NCBI RefSeq assembly: GCF_029029505.1
Contig: NZ_JAKJSD010000018.1
Coordinates: forward strand, 23,627 to 87,626
Reading direction: 5' to 3'
DNA length: 64,000 nt
From: Ancylomarina sp. DW003
GTDB lineage: Bacteria > Bacteroidota > Bacteroidia > Bacteroidales > Marinifilaceae
Every line of letters begins with the position of its first letter. Position 1 is the stretch's first letter. The notes below the pieces were generated by a model. It was not told the origin of the DNA. It saw nothing but the letters and a program-made list of their open reading frames with translations, and searched no databases. Positions 37,416-45,650 of this stretch are shown here, one piece after another. The translations under genes and the position numbers were made by a program.

Positions 37416-37443
37416 TAAACCGATTTAGTAAACCGATTTAGTA
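37415..37443. promoter_or_regulatory. Tandem LacI-type operators at the LacI start
   Basis: GTAAACCGATTTAGTA occurs twice, at 37415-37430 and 37428-37443, overlapping with a 13-bp period. The same sequence, as its reverse complement, forms the site at 40799-40816. The pair covers the predicted transcription start and ends 11 bases before the TTG start codon, so autorepression is the simplest reading. Confidence 0.68.
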
Positions 37444-37454
37444 AAAAATATACT

Positions 37455-38453
37455 TTGAAGAAGAAATCAATTAAAGATATCGCTCAAGATCTTGGTCTAT
37501 CAAAAACCACTGTTTCTTTTGTACTTAATAACAAAGGAGATGAGAAAAATATTAGCAAAAAAACGCAAATAAAAATTCTTGACTATGTAAAAAAAGTAGA
37601 TTATCATCCTAATCAAATTGCAAAGAGCTTAAAACAAGGACAAACCAATACCATTGGTTATTTAGTTCCGGATATTTCCAATCCATTCTTTGCAAAAATT
37701 GGACGTTTGCTTGAAGATTATTTTTGGGAAAAGGGGTATCACCTTCTTATTGGAAGTACTGATGAGAATAAAGATAAAGAAACTCAGGTGCTTAACATGT
37801 TTGTAAATCGACAGGTCGATGCTTTGATAGTAGCTTCATGTTTTATACAAAGTGATACGATAAAATCCTTATTATCAAGAGATTTTCCACTTGTCTTTTT
37901 TGACAGAGAGGATCCGGATATAATCGCCAATTACATTTTAGTTGAGAATAAAATATCAATGAAGGGTGCTGTTGAAAGAGCTATTGAATTGAAATCGAAA
38001 AAACTGGGATTAATAACCTTAACTCCGGATGTCTATTCTTTGAAAAATCGTATCGAGGGATACAAAATGGCACTTGAAAACAAAAATATTCCTTTCGATG
38101 ATCAACTAATTAGAATCGTAGATAACAACGATTTAAAAAAGGGTACAGAAAAAGAGCTTAAAACATTAATTGAATCTGGAGTTGATACAATCGTATTTAC
38201 GAATAACCAGATTGCTGTTATTGCCATTTGGCTAATGAATACTTATTACAAAGACAAAGTAAATAATATCAAATTTGTCAGTTTTGATAATGTTGATTTG
38301 TTCGATTATTCATTACCAAAAGTTATTTCAGTTGCTCAACCTATTGATAAAATAGCTAAGTATTCAACTGAAATTATTGAAAACATTCTTAGTTCTAAGA
38401 AAAGTGAGAACAAAAGAATTGAACTGACACCTAAACTAATAGAACGAAAGTAA
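37455..38453 (+). CDS. LacI/GalR-family regulator of the mannose locus
   Basis: The 332-residue protein starts at TTG 37455, because the helix-turn-helix (KSIKDIAQDLGLSKTTVSFVLN) begins at once and no ATG is suitably placed. The hinge is HPNQIAKSLKQGQTN, and the effector domain shows GYLVPDISNPFFA, VDALIVAS, VFFDREDP and FVSFDNVDLF. It heads the genes for an MFS transporter and ROK kinase, 11 bases before the former, and precedes susCD. Its tandem sites and a third copy before susC point to it as local regulator of mannose use. The effector is probably a sugar or sugar phosphate of the pathway (inference). Confidence 0.9.
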   Translation: MKKKSIKDIAQDLGLSKTTVSFVLNNKGDEKNISKKTQIKILDYVKKVDYHPNQIAKSLKQGQTNTIGYLVPDISNPFFAKIGRLLEDYFWEKGYHLLIGSTDENKDKETQVLNMFVNRQVDALIVASCFIQSDTIKSLLSRDFPLVFFDREDPDIIANYILVENKISMKGAVERAIELKSKKLGLITLTPDVYSLKNRIEGYKMALENKNIPFDDQLIRIVDNNDLKKGTEKELKTLIESGVDTIVFTNNQIAVIAIWLMNTYYKDKVNNIKFVSFDNVDLFDYSLPKVISVAQPIDKIAKYSTEIIENILSSKKSENKRIELTPKLIERK

Positions 38454-38464
38454 TAAACATATTT

Positions 38465-39619
38465 ATGAAGAATAATTATTTAAAATCAGGTCCAATATTC
38501 TTAGCTTTCCTATGTATGGGATTTGGTGATGTTGTCGGCCCTTTAACGAGTCAACTACAAGCTGAATATGAATTATCAAATTTCATGGCAGGATTAGTAA
38601 CCTTCATGGGATTTATCATGTTTGGACTTCTATCGGTTCCAATGGGATTATATCAAGATAGAAAAGGGAAAAAGCCTGTTTTGATTTTAGGTATGATTGC
38701 TGCTTTAGTTGGATTAACCTTACCAATTCTGGGTAATTTCTCCTCATTTGCATTACTACTTGGATCACTATTACTTTTAGGTACAGGTGCCACAATTCTG
38801 CAAGTTGCAGGTAATCCTATCATGAGAGATGTATCTCCAGAAGGTAAATACTCAAGAAATCTATCATTCGGTCAATTCTTTAAAGCAATTGGTTCATTAT
38901 CAGGCGCACTTCTTCCCTTGATTGCTGCCAGATATTGGGGCTTGGATTGGAAAATACTTTTCCCTATCTATTCTGCTATCCTTTTGATTGCAATCGCTTA
39001 TTTATGGTTTGTTAAAATCGAAGAAAAAAGAGATGAATCTGAGACTCCAGCTTCATTTAAATCTGTCTTATCATTACTTAAAAATCCTTATGTATTTTTC
39101 ATGGTTTTGGCCATATTCCTATATGTGGGTGCCGAAGTCAGTATGAGTGCTAAACTACCCAATTTTCTAGAACACAAATTCGATTTTGATATAAAAGAAT
39201 TAGGCCTTTGGGGAACATTATTCTTCTTTCTAGCCTTAATGACTGGTCGATTTTTAGGTGGAATTATTCTTAACTGGATGTCTCCACAACGTTTTTTAAA
39301 AATAACTACTTTACTTGCTATAGCAGGTATTTTAGGTCTTTTTGTAGCCACAAGTTCAGTAATGGGTTTCGTAGCCATATTTATTATCGGTTTGGGATTT
39401 GCTAATATTTTCCCACTGGTATTTTCAATAACGATTGATGCCATGCCTGAGCGTAGCAATGAGATTTCCGGACTAATGGTAACTGCTATTATTGGTGGTG
39501 CATTTATTCCAGTAGTATTCGGAGCTGTTGCTGATATTTTCTCACTTATGGCAGGTTTTATAGTAACATTAGTTTGCATAGGATACATTCTAGCATTATC
39601 ATTTTATAAAAGAAAGTAG
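38465..39619 (+). CDS. FucP/NagP-like MFS sugar transporter, probable mannose importer
   Basis: This 384-residue protein has about 12 membrane segments. It has the FucP-like features LCMGFGDVVGPL in the first segment, YQDRKGKKPVLILG after segment 2 and ILQVAGNPIMRD in segment 4. Such proteins import free monosaccharides with protons. It lies between the LacI regulator (11 bases) and the ROK kinase (9 bases). With GH92 mannosidases and mannose-6-phosphate isomerase in the same locus, mannose is the likely substrate; this is inference from context. Confidence 0.87.
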   Translation: MKNNYLKSGPIFLAFLCMGFGDVVGPLTSQLQAEYELSNFMAGLVTFMGFIMFGLLSVPMGLYQDRKGKKPVLILGMIAALVGLTLPILGNFSSFALLLGSLLLLGTGATILQVAGNPIMRDVSPEGKYSRNLSFGQFFKAIGSLSGALLPLIAARYWGLDWKILFPIYSAILLIAIAYLWFVKIEEKRDESETPASFKSVLSLLKNPYVFFMVLAIFLYVGAEVSMSAKLPNFLEHKFDFDIKELGLWGTLFFFLALMTGRFLGGIILNWMSPQRFLKITTLLAIAGILGLFVATSSVMGFVAIFIIGLGFANIFPLVFSITIDAMPERSNEISGLMVTAIIGGAFIPVVFGAVADIFSLMAGFIVTLVCIGYILALSFYKRK

Positions 39620-39628
39620 AAGAAGAAC

Positions 39629-40750
39629 ATGAATATATGGAGTGACAAAAGAGTCGTATTAACACTTGATGCAGGTGGAACAAACTTTGTTTTTTCAGCG
39701 ATCGCAGGTGGTATAGAAATAGTTGAGTCTATTCATAAACCATCCAATGCTGATAAACTAGAAATTTGTTTAAAAACTATTGTTGACGGGTTTCAAGAGG
39801 TTAAAAACTTACTAGATGAAAAACCTGTTGCCATTAGTTTTGCCTTCCCTGGTCCTGCTGATTACAGAAGAGGTATCATTGGAGACTTACCAAACCTTCC
39901 TGCTTTTAGAGGAGGAGTTGCACTAGGTCCAATGTTGGAGGAATATTTTCACATTCCTGTTTACATTAATAATGATGGTGATTTATTTGCGTATGGAGAA
40001 GCTTTGGGAGGCATCCTGCCAGAAATTAATAAAAAGCTGGAGAAAGTCAATAGTCCCAAACGTTACCGCAATTTGATTGGAGTAACACTAGGAACAGGCT
40101 TTGGAGGAGGATTGGTCCATAATAATAATCTCTTTATAGGAGATAATTCTATAGCCAGCGAAGTTTGGCTTACGAGTTCAAGATTGTTTCCTGAACGATT
40201 TGCCGAAGAAGGCATCAGTACACGAGCTATTCAACGAATTTATCGCGAGAATACAGATGAAGAGCAAAGCGAAGGTCTAATGCCAAAAGATATCTATCTA
40301 ATTGCTAAAGATGAAAATCATCCGAATAATAAAGCTGCGAAATTAGCCTTCGAGAAATTTGGAAATTGTTTGGGTGATAGCCTTGCGAATTTACTTACCA
40401 TTACCGATGGCATTGCAGTAATTGGAGGTGGCCTTTCTGGAGCGCATGATTTGTATATGCCATCAGTTATGTCTGAGATATATGGGCAATATCAGACGGC
40501 ACAAGGCAATAAACAAGATCGATTAGTACAAAAAGTTTATAATATTGATAACGAAAACGAATACCTGGAGTTCATAAAAGATCGCTCAAAAAAAATTAGC
40601 ATTCCAGGAACAGATAAGAGTTTAAAATATGATCCGGAACCACGTTTGGCTATTTGCTCAAGTAAGTTGGGTGCAAGTAAAGCAATTGGAATTGGAGCAT
40701 ATGCATTTGCATTAAATGCGGTCAATAAAAACGAAAAATTAAAAAACTAA
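39629..40750 (+). CDS. ROK-family sugar kinase, probable mannokinase
   Basis: The 373-residue cytoplasmic protein has the ROK phosphate-binding motif LTLDAGGTNFVFSA, the catalytic region YINNDGDLFAYGE (general-base Asp), the second phosphate loop GVTLGTGFGGGL and the adenosine motif AVIGGGLSGA. The zinc motif CxCGxxGC that usually follows in ROK proteins is missing; that stretch reads SEVWLTSSRLFPERF. The protein is also longer than most ROK kinases (about 300). Phosphorylation of mannose to mannose-6-phosphate, the substrate of the ManA encoded at the far end of the locus, is the natural inference; glucose or fructose are alternatives. Confidence 0.85.
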   Translation: MNIWSDKRVVLTLDAGGTNFVFSAIAGGIEIVESIHKPSNADKLEICLKTIVDGFQEVKNLLDEKPVAISFAFPGPADYRRGIIGDLPNLPAFRGGVALGPMLEEYFHIPVYINNDGDLFAYGEALGGILPEINKKLEKVNSPKRYRNLIGVTLGTGFGGGLVHNNNLFIGDNSIASEVWLTSSRLFPERFAEEGISTRAIQRIYRENTDEEQSEGLMPKDIYLIAKDENHPNNKAAKLAFEKFGNCLGDSLANLLTITDGIAVIGGGLSGAHDLYMPSVMSEIYGQYQTAQGNKQDRLVQKVYNIDNENEYLEFIKDRSKKISIPGTDKSLKYDPEPRLAICSSKLGASKAIGIGAYAFALNAVNKNEKLKN

Positions 40751-40798
40751 CTACTGAATTAATCAATAAACACTGGGATTCTATTTTTTTACTAAAAT

Positions 40799-40816
40799 TA
40801 CTAAATCGGTTTAGTA
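40799..40816. promoter_or_regulatory. Palindromic LacI-type operator before the mannose susC
   Basis: TACTAAATCGGTTTAGTA is an 18-bp palindrome except for one inner pair of positions. It contains the reverse complement of most of the tandem sites at 37415-37443, so the same LacI regulator probably controls susC and the genes after it. It lies 49 bases after the ROK stop and 167 bases before susC. Confidence 0.68.
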
Positions 40817-40983
40817 TGTATTTATTAAATATCAGTTAATGAATAAATAGAAATAACTAAATCCAAAATATAAATGCCAATGATTTAAAACTAGCCTTAA
40901 CAAAAAAGGGAAATGCGCTAACATTTCCCATGTAAATAATGTTCAACAAAACATTAAGTTAATAATCATAACCACTCAAATTT

Positions 40984-43944
40984 ATGAAAAAAAAATCATT
41001 AAATAAACCTTTCCTTTTCCGTGAAGGTTTTAAGCAGAATGCAATCGTTTTCTTTCTAAGCTTTATGATTGTACTATCCAGTCAGTCTGGCGTATTTGCC
41101 GCTACTGGTAATCAGGAAAAACAAGACGGTACCATTTCAGGTATTGTAAGCGATTCACAAGGCTTTACATTACCTGGAGTTAATGTCATAGTTACGGGTA
41201 CAACACTAGGAACGACTACTGATATCGACGGGAAATATACCATTGAAAACTTGACGGCAGGACAAACACTTACCTTTTCTTTTATTGGGATGGTATCTCA
41301 AGAACTAGACCCTGCCACTGCTACAAGTTTCGACATTGTTATGCTAGATGATGCGCAAGGACTTGAAGAAGTTGTTGTTGTAGGATATGGTTCTATGCAG
41401 AGAAAACAAATTACCAGTTCAGTATCAACTGTAGATTCAGAAACTTTAGAGAAAAAAGCAGCTACTACACCTATGCAATTATTGCAAGGTAAAGTTGCAG
41501 GTCTTACAATTAGCCGCCCGGCAGGTTCTGACCCTACAGCAACTCCCAGTATAATAATTCGTGGAAACACTTCCCTTCAAGAAGGGGCAACAGAGCCTTT
41601 AATTATTGTAAATGGTGTTGAAGTTTCCTCTATGGATATCGTTTCTCCTGAAGATATTGAAACCTTCTCCGTTTTAAAAGATGGTTCTGCAGCTGCAATT
41701 TATGGCTCAAGAGGTACTAATGGGGTGATTATTATTACCACAAAAGAAGGAAAAACAGGCAAAGCTACAGTAGAATATTCAGGCTATGCATCATTCGAGC
41801 AAGTGTACAACAAGCCCGATTTTTTAACAGCTGATGAATATAGAGCATTAGGAAATAAACTTAGCGTTAAAACGGGTAGTGCATCAACTGATTGGTATAA
41901 TAAGATGTTGCAAACATCAAGAAATTATACCCATAATGTGGCTATAAGCGGAGGTTCTGCCAAAACGAATTACCGTGCGTCTGTAGAATACAACGATGTC
42001 ACAGGAATCGTTTTAGAATCATTTAAGAAAAGACTGAATGGTAGAATTAACATCAACCATAAAGCGATTAACGATCGATTGAACGTAAAAGCAGACCTTT
42101 CTGCAAGTCAGACAAGATATCGTGCCCCCGATTACAATGCATTTAGATCTGCCGTAACCATGGATCCCACACAGGCTGTCTATAATGAAGACGGATCTTA
42201 CAAACATTTCTCTAAAAGATTTATTGATAATCCTGTAGCTAAAATTAAAGATAAGACTCAGGATAATGCGCATAAAATTCTTTTAGCAAGTATGTATGCT
42301 GACTTTAAAATTATAGAAGGATTAAAGCTTGGTGGTCGATTAGCCTGGAAAATTGAGGATTGGAATATTGGCGAATACGAATCTCGTATGTCTGAAAAAA
42401 GCTTGGAAAATAGTGAAAGTGGCTATGCTAAAAGAGAAGCCAGATTTAGCTACCGTGATAATTACGAGTTAAATGCCAATTATCGCAAGCAAATTGGTAA
42501 GCATGAAGTTAGCGGTATGGTAAACTGGACTTATGAAAAAGATATTTATGAAACAATGTTAATGGAAAATAGAGGATTTGCTAGTGATGCTTTCCTTTAT
42601 AATAGTATTGAGTCAGGTTCATTCCTTAAGGATCCAGATCAGTCTAACTACAAAATGGATACCTACAAGCAAAAAGTAGAGCTAGAATCTTACCGTGCCC
42701 GTTTAGTATATTCATACGATAATAAATACATGTTTACAGGTAGTGTCAATCGTGAGGGATCTTCTGTTTTTGGTAAAAATAACAAATGGGGTACATTTTT
42801 CGGTTTATCAGGAGGATGGACCATTACAGAAGAGAATTTCATGAAAGATATTACTGAAATTAACTATTTAAAGTTACGTATTGGATATGGTGAAACGGGT
42901 AATGCCGGAGCGCCTCCATATGCATCATTAGCAAGAATCGGGCAAGAATTTCTATCCTACAATTTCAGAGGGAAACCCATCGTAGCATACGGATTAACCA
43001 ACAACCCAAATCCAAATCTAGAATGGGAAAAAAAAGCTGAGATAAATTTAGGGTTAGATTTTGCTATTCTTGATAATGCAATTGATGGTAGTATCGATGT
43101 TTACCGAAGAAAAACATCTGATTTGCTTTATCTATTAGATGCAGCACTTCCTTCAGCAGTAAATGATAAGGTATTGGTAAATATCGGAGATCTTTATAGT
43201 GAAGGTATCGAATTAAATTTAAACACTAGAAATATAAAAACAGAAGATTTTATATGGACTATCTCATTTAATGCAGCTTACAACCAAGGTAAAGTAGAAA
43301 AATTGGACCTACAGGCTGGGACCTCATATTTTCTTGAAGATATAACGGATTTAGGAGCTATATATAAGATAGAAGAAGGAGAACCCTTTGGCAACTTTTA
43401 TGGAAAACGATTTGTCAAAATTGATGAAAATGGAAAATGGGTTTTTAAAGACCTTAAAAATAGTGACAATAAAGAAATCTTAGGCAATGGAACACCCAAA
43501 TACCTGATTGGCCTTACAAATAATCTAAAATACAAAAACTTTAGTTTGGATATTTTCTTCCGTAGTGCACTAGATTTCAAAATAATTAATCAGGGAAGAA
43601 TGTTTTATGAGAAGAATACAACCGTGTTCCCTGAAACTAACATCTATGCTACTTCTGGTCGAAATGGATTAACTGAGGCGCCTCAATATTCAGATTACTA
43701 TCTGGAAAATGGCGATTACATTAAACTTGAAAACATCTCTCTTTCATACGATTTTGATGTTGCAAATATCAACTATTTATCGTCAGCAAGACTGTACGTT
43801 TCTTGTTCAAATGTATTTACAATCACTAATTACTCAGGCTTAACTCCAGACCTTACAGTTGGAGGACTTAGACCAGGTAGCGATGGTTTAAATTTCCATC
43901 CAGTTTCCAGAACGTTCACCATTGGAGCTGCTATCAAATTTTAA
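40984..43944 (+). CDS. susC: SusC-like TonB-dependent transporter (mannoside locus)
   Basis: This 986-residue outer-membrane protein has an unusually long N-terminal region before and including the signal (about 39 residues to GVFAA). The carboxypeptidase-regulatory-like domain (ISGIVSDSQGFTLPGVNVIVTGT) spans ~50-125. The plug contains VVVVGYGSMQRKQITSSVS and PLIIVNGVEV, and the barrel ends in IGAAIKF. It pairs with the SusD at 44029. Substrate is inferred from neighbours: mannose-containing oligosaccharides or glycopeptides released by the GH92 enzymes and proteases. An operator of the local LacI regulator lies upstream. Confidence 0.93.
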   Translation: MKKKSLNKPFLFREGFKQNAIVFFLSFMIVLSSQSGVFAATGNQEKQDGTISGIVSDSQGFTLPGVNVIVTGTTLGTTTDIDGKYTIENLTAGQTLTFSFIGMVSQELDPATATSFDIVMLDDAQGLEEVVVVGYGSMQRKQITSSVSTVDSETLEKKAATTPMQLLQGKVAGLTISRPAGSDPTATPSIIIRGNTSLQEGATEPLIIVNGVEVSSMDIVSPEDIETFSVLKDGSAAAIYGSRGTNGVIIITTKEGKTGKATVEYSGYASFEQVYNKPDFLTADEYRALGNKLSVKTGSASTDWYNKMLQTSRNYTHNVAISGGSAKTNYRASVEYNDVTGIVLESFKKRLNGRININHKAINDRLNVKADLSASQTRYRAPDYNAFRSAVTMDPTQAVYNEDGSYKHFSKRFIDNPVAKIKDKTQDNAHKILLASMYADFKIIEGLKLGGRLAWKIEDWNIGEYESRMSEKSLENSESGYAKREARFSYRDNYELNANYRKQIGKHEVSGMVNWTYEKDIYETMLMENRGFASDAFLYNSIESGSFLKDPDQSNYKMDTYKQKVELESYRARLVYSYDNKYMFTGSVNREGSSVFGKNNKWGTFFGLSGGWTITEENFMKDITEINYLKLRIGYGETGNAGAPPYASLARIGQEFLSYNFRGKPIVAYGLTNNPNPNLEWEKKAEINLGLDFAILDNAIDGSIDVYRRKTSDLLYLLDAALPSAVNDKVLVNIGDLYSEGIELNLNTRNIKTEDFIWTISFNAAYNQGKVEKLDLQAGTSYFLEDITDLGAIYKIEEGEPFGNFYGKRFVKIDENGKWVFKDLKNSDNKEILGNGTPKYLIGLTNNLKYKNFSLDIFFRSALDFKIINQGRMFYEKNTTVFPETNIYATSGRNGLTEAPQYSDYYLENGDYIKLENISLSYDFDVANINYLSSARLYVSCSNVFTITNYSGLTPDLTVGGLRPGSDGLNFHPVSRTFTIGAAIKF

Positions 43945-44028
43945 AATAAATTGAGTGTTGCTTATAGGTTACCCATTATTAGAATAATAATCGTCAATCT
44001 AAAAAGTTCAATTTTAAAACAAACAAAA

Positions 44029-45540
44029 ATGAGATATACATACATATTATTAACTTTCTGCTTCTTCGGTACACTTTTCGTGTCCTGTTCCGATTTAGAA
44101 GAAGAGGTTTACAGTGAAACTGTAGTCGAAAATTTCTATAATAATTCAGACGAAATCATTGGTGCATATACCCGCCCATGGGCACATACGCAATGGGTAT
44201 TACCTCTAACTATTTTTAAATTAAATGAGCTGTCAGCAGATGCTGTGGTTACGCCTACTAAAACAGATGGTTCTAACTATGATGATGGAAAGAACATTGC
44301 TTTTCATGAGCATAAATGGACTTCTGAACATCAGGTTATTGATAATGCTTGGGCAATTACCTGGGAAGGTGTTGGTTTTATAAATGGTGTACTTGAAGGA
44401 ATTGCTCCTGTAGATTTCGAAGAGAAGAAGGTGCCAATTAGCAAAGCAGAGATGGTTGCTGAATTAAGATGTTTACGTGCTTATTGGCATTTAATTGCTT
44501 GCGACTTATGGGGAAATGTACCTATTACAACAAAGGTTTCTGATCCTGCATATCCAACTTCTAATACCCGCGAAGAGGTTTATAAGTTTATCGAAACAGA
44601 ACTTCTTGCTACCATTGATGATCTACCAGTAAAAAAACATGCTGAAACCTATGGTTACTTTACCAAAGCAGGAGCAAAAACGCTTCTTGCTAAATTATAT
44701 CTTAATTCAAAAGTATACACTGGAACTGAAGACTATGCTAAATGTGTCGACATGTGTAATCAAATTATGACTGCAGGAAACTATGAGTTAGATGAAAACT
44801 GGCAAGCACCATTCTTACCAACAAATGAAACTTCAAAGGGTGTTATCTTTGCATTTGCTCTTGATGGCGTAACTGGCTGGTCTTACAATGTGAGTGCTTT
44901 TACCTTACCTAATGTACTTAAAACCAAACTAGGTTTACAATTCGATCCTTTCAACGAAATGTATACTACCGAGGCATTTTACGATAGTTATACTGATTCT
45001 GATAAAAGAAAAGAACAATATTTAGTTGGTCCTCAATATGGTGATGATCCTAATACACCATTAGTAACTTTAGATAAACACATTAGTAGTATAACTAGTG
45101 CAGGTTTAGAGGAAGGTGCTCGAAACTATAAGTATGTATTTGGTGAGAATTCTCAAGGTCATATCCACGAAGCAGACTTAGTCGTATTAAGATACGCTGA
45201 TGTTATTCTTATGAGAGCTGAAGCTCTTATGCGCCAAAATGGCGGTGCTGCAACTCAAGAAGCAGTTGACTTGGTTAATCAAATCAGAAAAAGAGCTTTT
45301 GGTGACAACTACGAAGCAAATAAATATACCACAAGCAATTTAACTATGGATGAGTTATTGGCAGAACGCGGTAGAGAGTTTGCTTACGAAGGTCAAAGAA
45401 GAACAGACCTAATTCGTTTTGGCAAATTTACTGATGCAAGATGGGCCAAAGAAGTTAGTGATGAGTACAGAACTCTATATCCTAAACCACAAAAACAATA
45501 CGATATCAATCCAAATCTTGGTCAGAATACAGGTTACTAA
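44029..45540 (+). CDS. susD: SusD/RagB-like lipoprotein (mannoside locus)
   Basis: The protein has 503 residues from ATG 44029 (MRYTYILLTFCFF); an in-frame TTG at 43951 would add an unlikely 26-residue stretch. The signal ends in lipobox FVSC followed by SDLEEEV. SusD features include AELRCLRAYWHLIACDLWGNVP, the VLRYADVILMRAEALMRQNGG segment and the C-terminal DELLAERGREFAYEGQRRTDLIRFGKF with PNLGQNTGY. It is the lid of the SusCD importer. A strong hairpin without a T run follows (45550-45575). Confidence 0.92.
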   Translation: MRYTYILLTFCFFGTLFVSCSDLEEEVYSETVVENFYNNSDEIIGAYTRPWAHTQWVLPLTIFKLNELSADAVVTPTKTDGSNYDDGKNIAFHEHKWTSEHQVIDNAWAITWEGVGFINGVLEGIAPVDFEEKKVPISKAEMVAELRCLRAYWHLIACDLWGNVPITTKVSDPAYPTSNTREEVYKFIETELLATIDDLPVKKHAETYGYFTKAGAKTLLAKLYLNSKVYTGTEDYAKCVDMCNQIMTAGNYELDENWQAPFLPTNETSKGVIFAFALDGVTGWSYNVSAFTLPNVLKTKLGLQFDPFNEMYTTEAFYDSYTDSDKRKEQYLVGPQYGDDPNTPLVTLDKHISSITSAGLEEGARNYKYVFGENSQGHIHEADLVVLRYADVILMRAEALMRQNGGAATQEAVDLVNQIRKRAFGDNYEANKYTTSNLTMDELLAERGREFAYEGQRRTDLIRFGKFTDARWAKEVSDEYRTLYPKPQKQYDINPNLGQNTGY

Positions 45541-45549
45541 TATTTCTTT

Positions 45550-45575
45550 AACCGGACATAATCATATGTCCGGTT
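45550..45575 (+). other. Hairpin between susD and first GH92
   Basis: Perfect 11-bp arms AACCGGACATA / TATGTCCGGTT with an ATCA loop lie 9 bases after the susD stop. Only a delayed short T run follows (CTTTTTC after 9 bases), so it could be a leaky terminator or an mRNA processing or stability element. Confidence 0.65.
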
Positions 45576-45650
45576 GAAATTATCTTTTTCATATTAAGAA
45601 TTTAGAAAATTTCCATTATTGCAAGCTTTTATTTTTAAGATACCCTTATC

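Noticed and set aside
37415..37443. Tandem repeat as a start of a CRISPR or other repeat array
   Set aside because: Only two copies with a 13-bp period, matching a palindromic operator found again at 40799, so a regulator site is the better reading.
39088..39588. 166-codon minus-strand open frame within the MFS gene
   Set aside because: It is antisense to a well-supported transporter and its composition mirrors the membrane-protein codons.
43951..44028. TTG start adding 26 residues to the second SusD
   Set aside because: The extension would place a second hydrophobic stretch before the lipoprotein signal; ATG 44029 opens a standard signal with lipobox FVSC.
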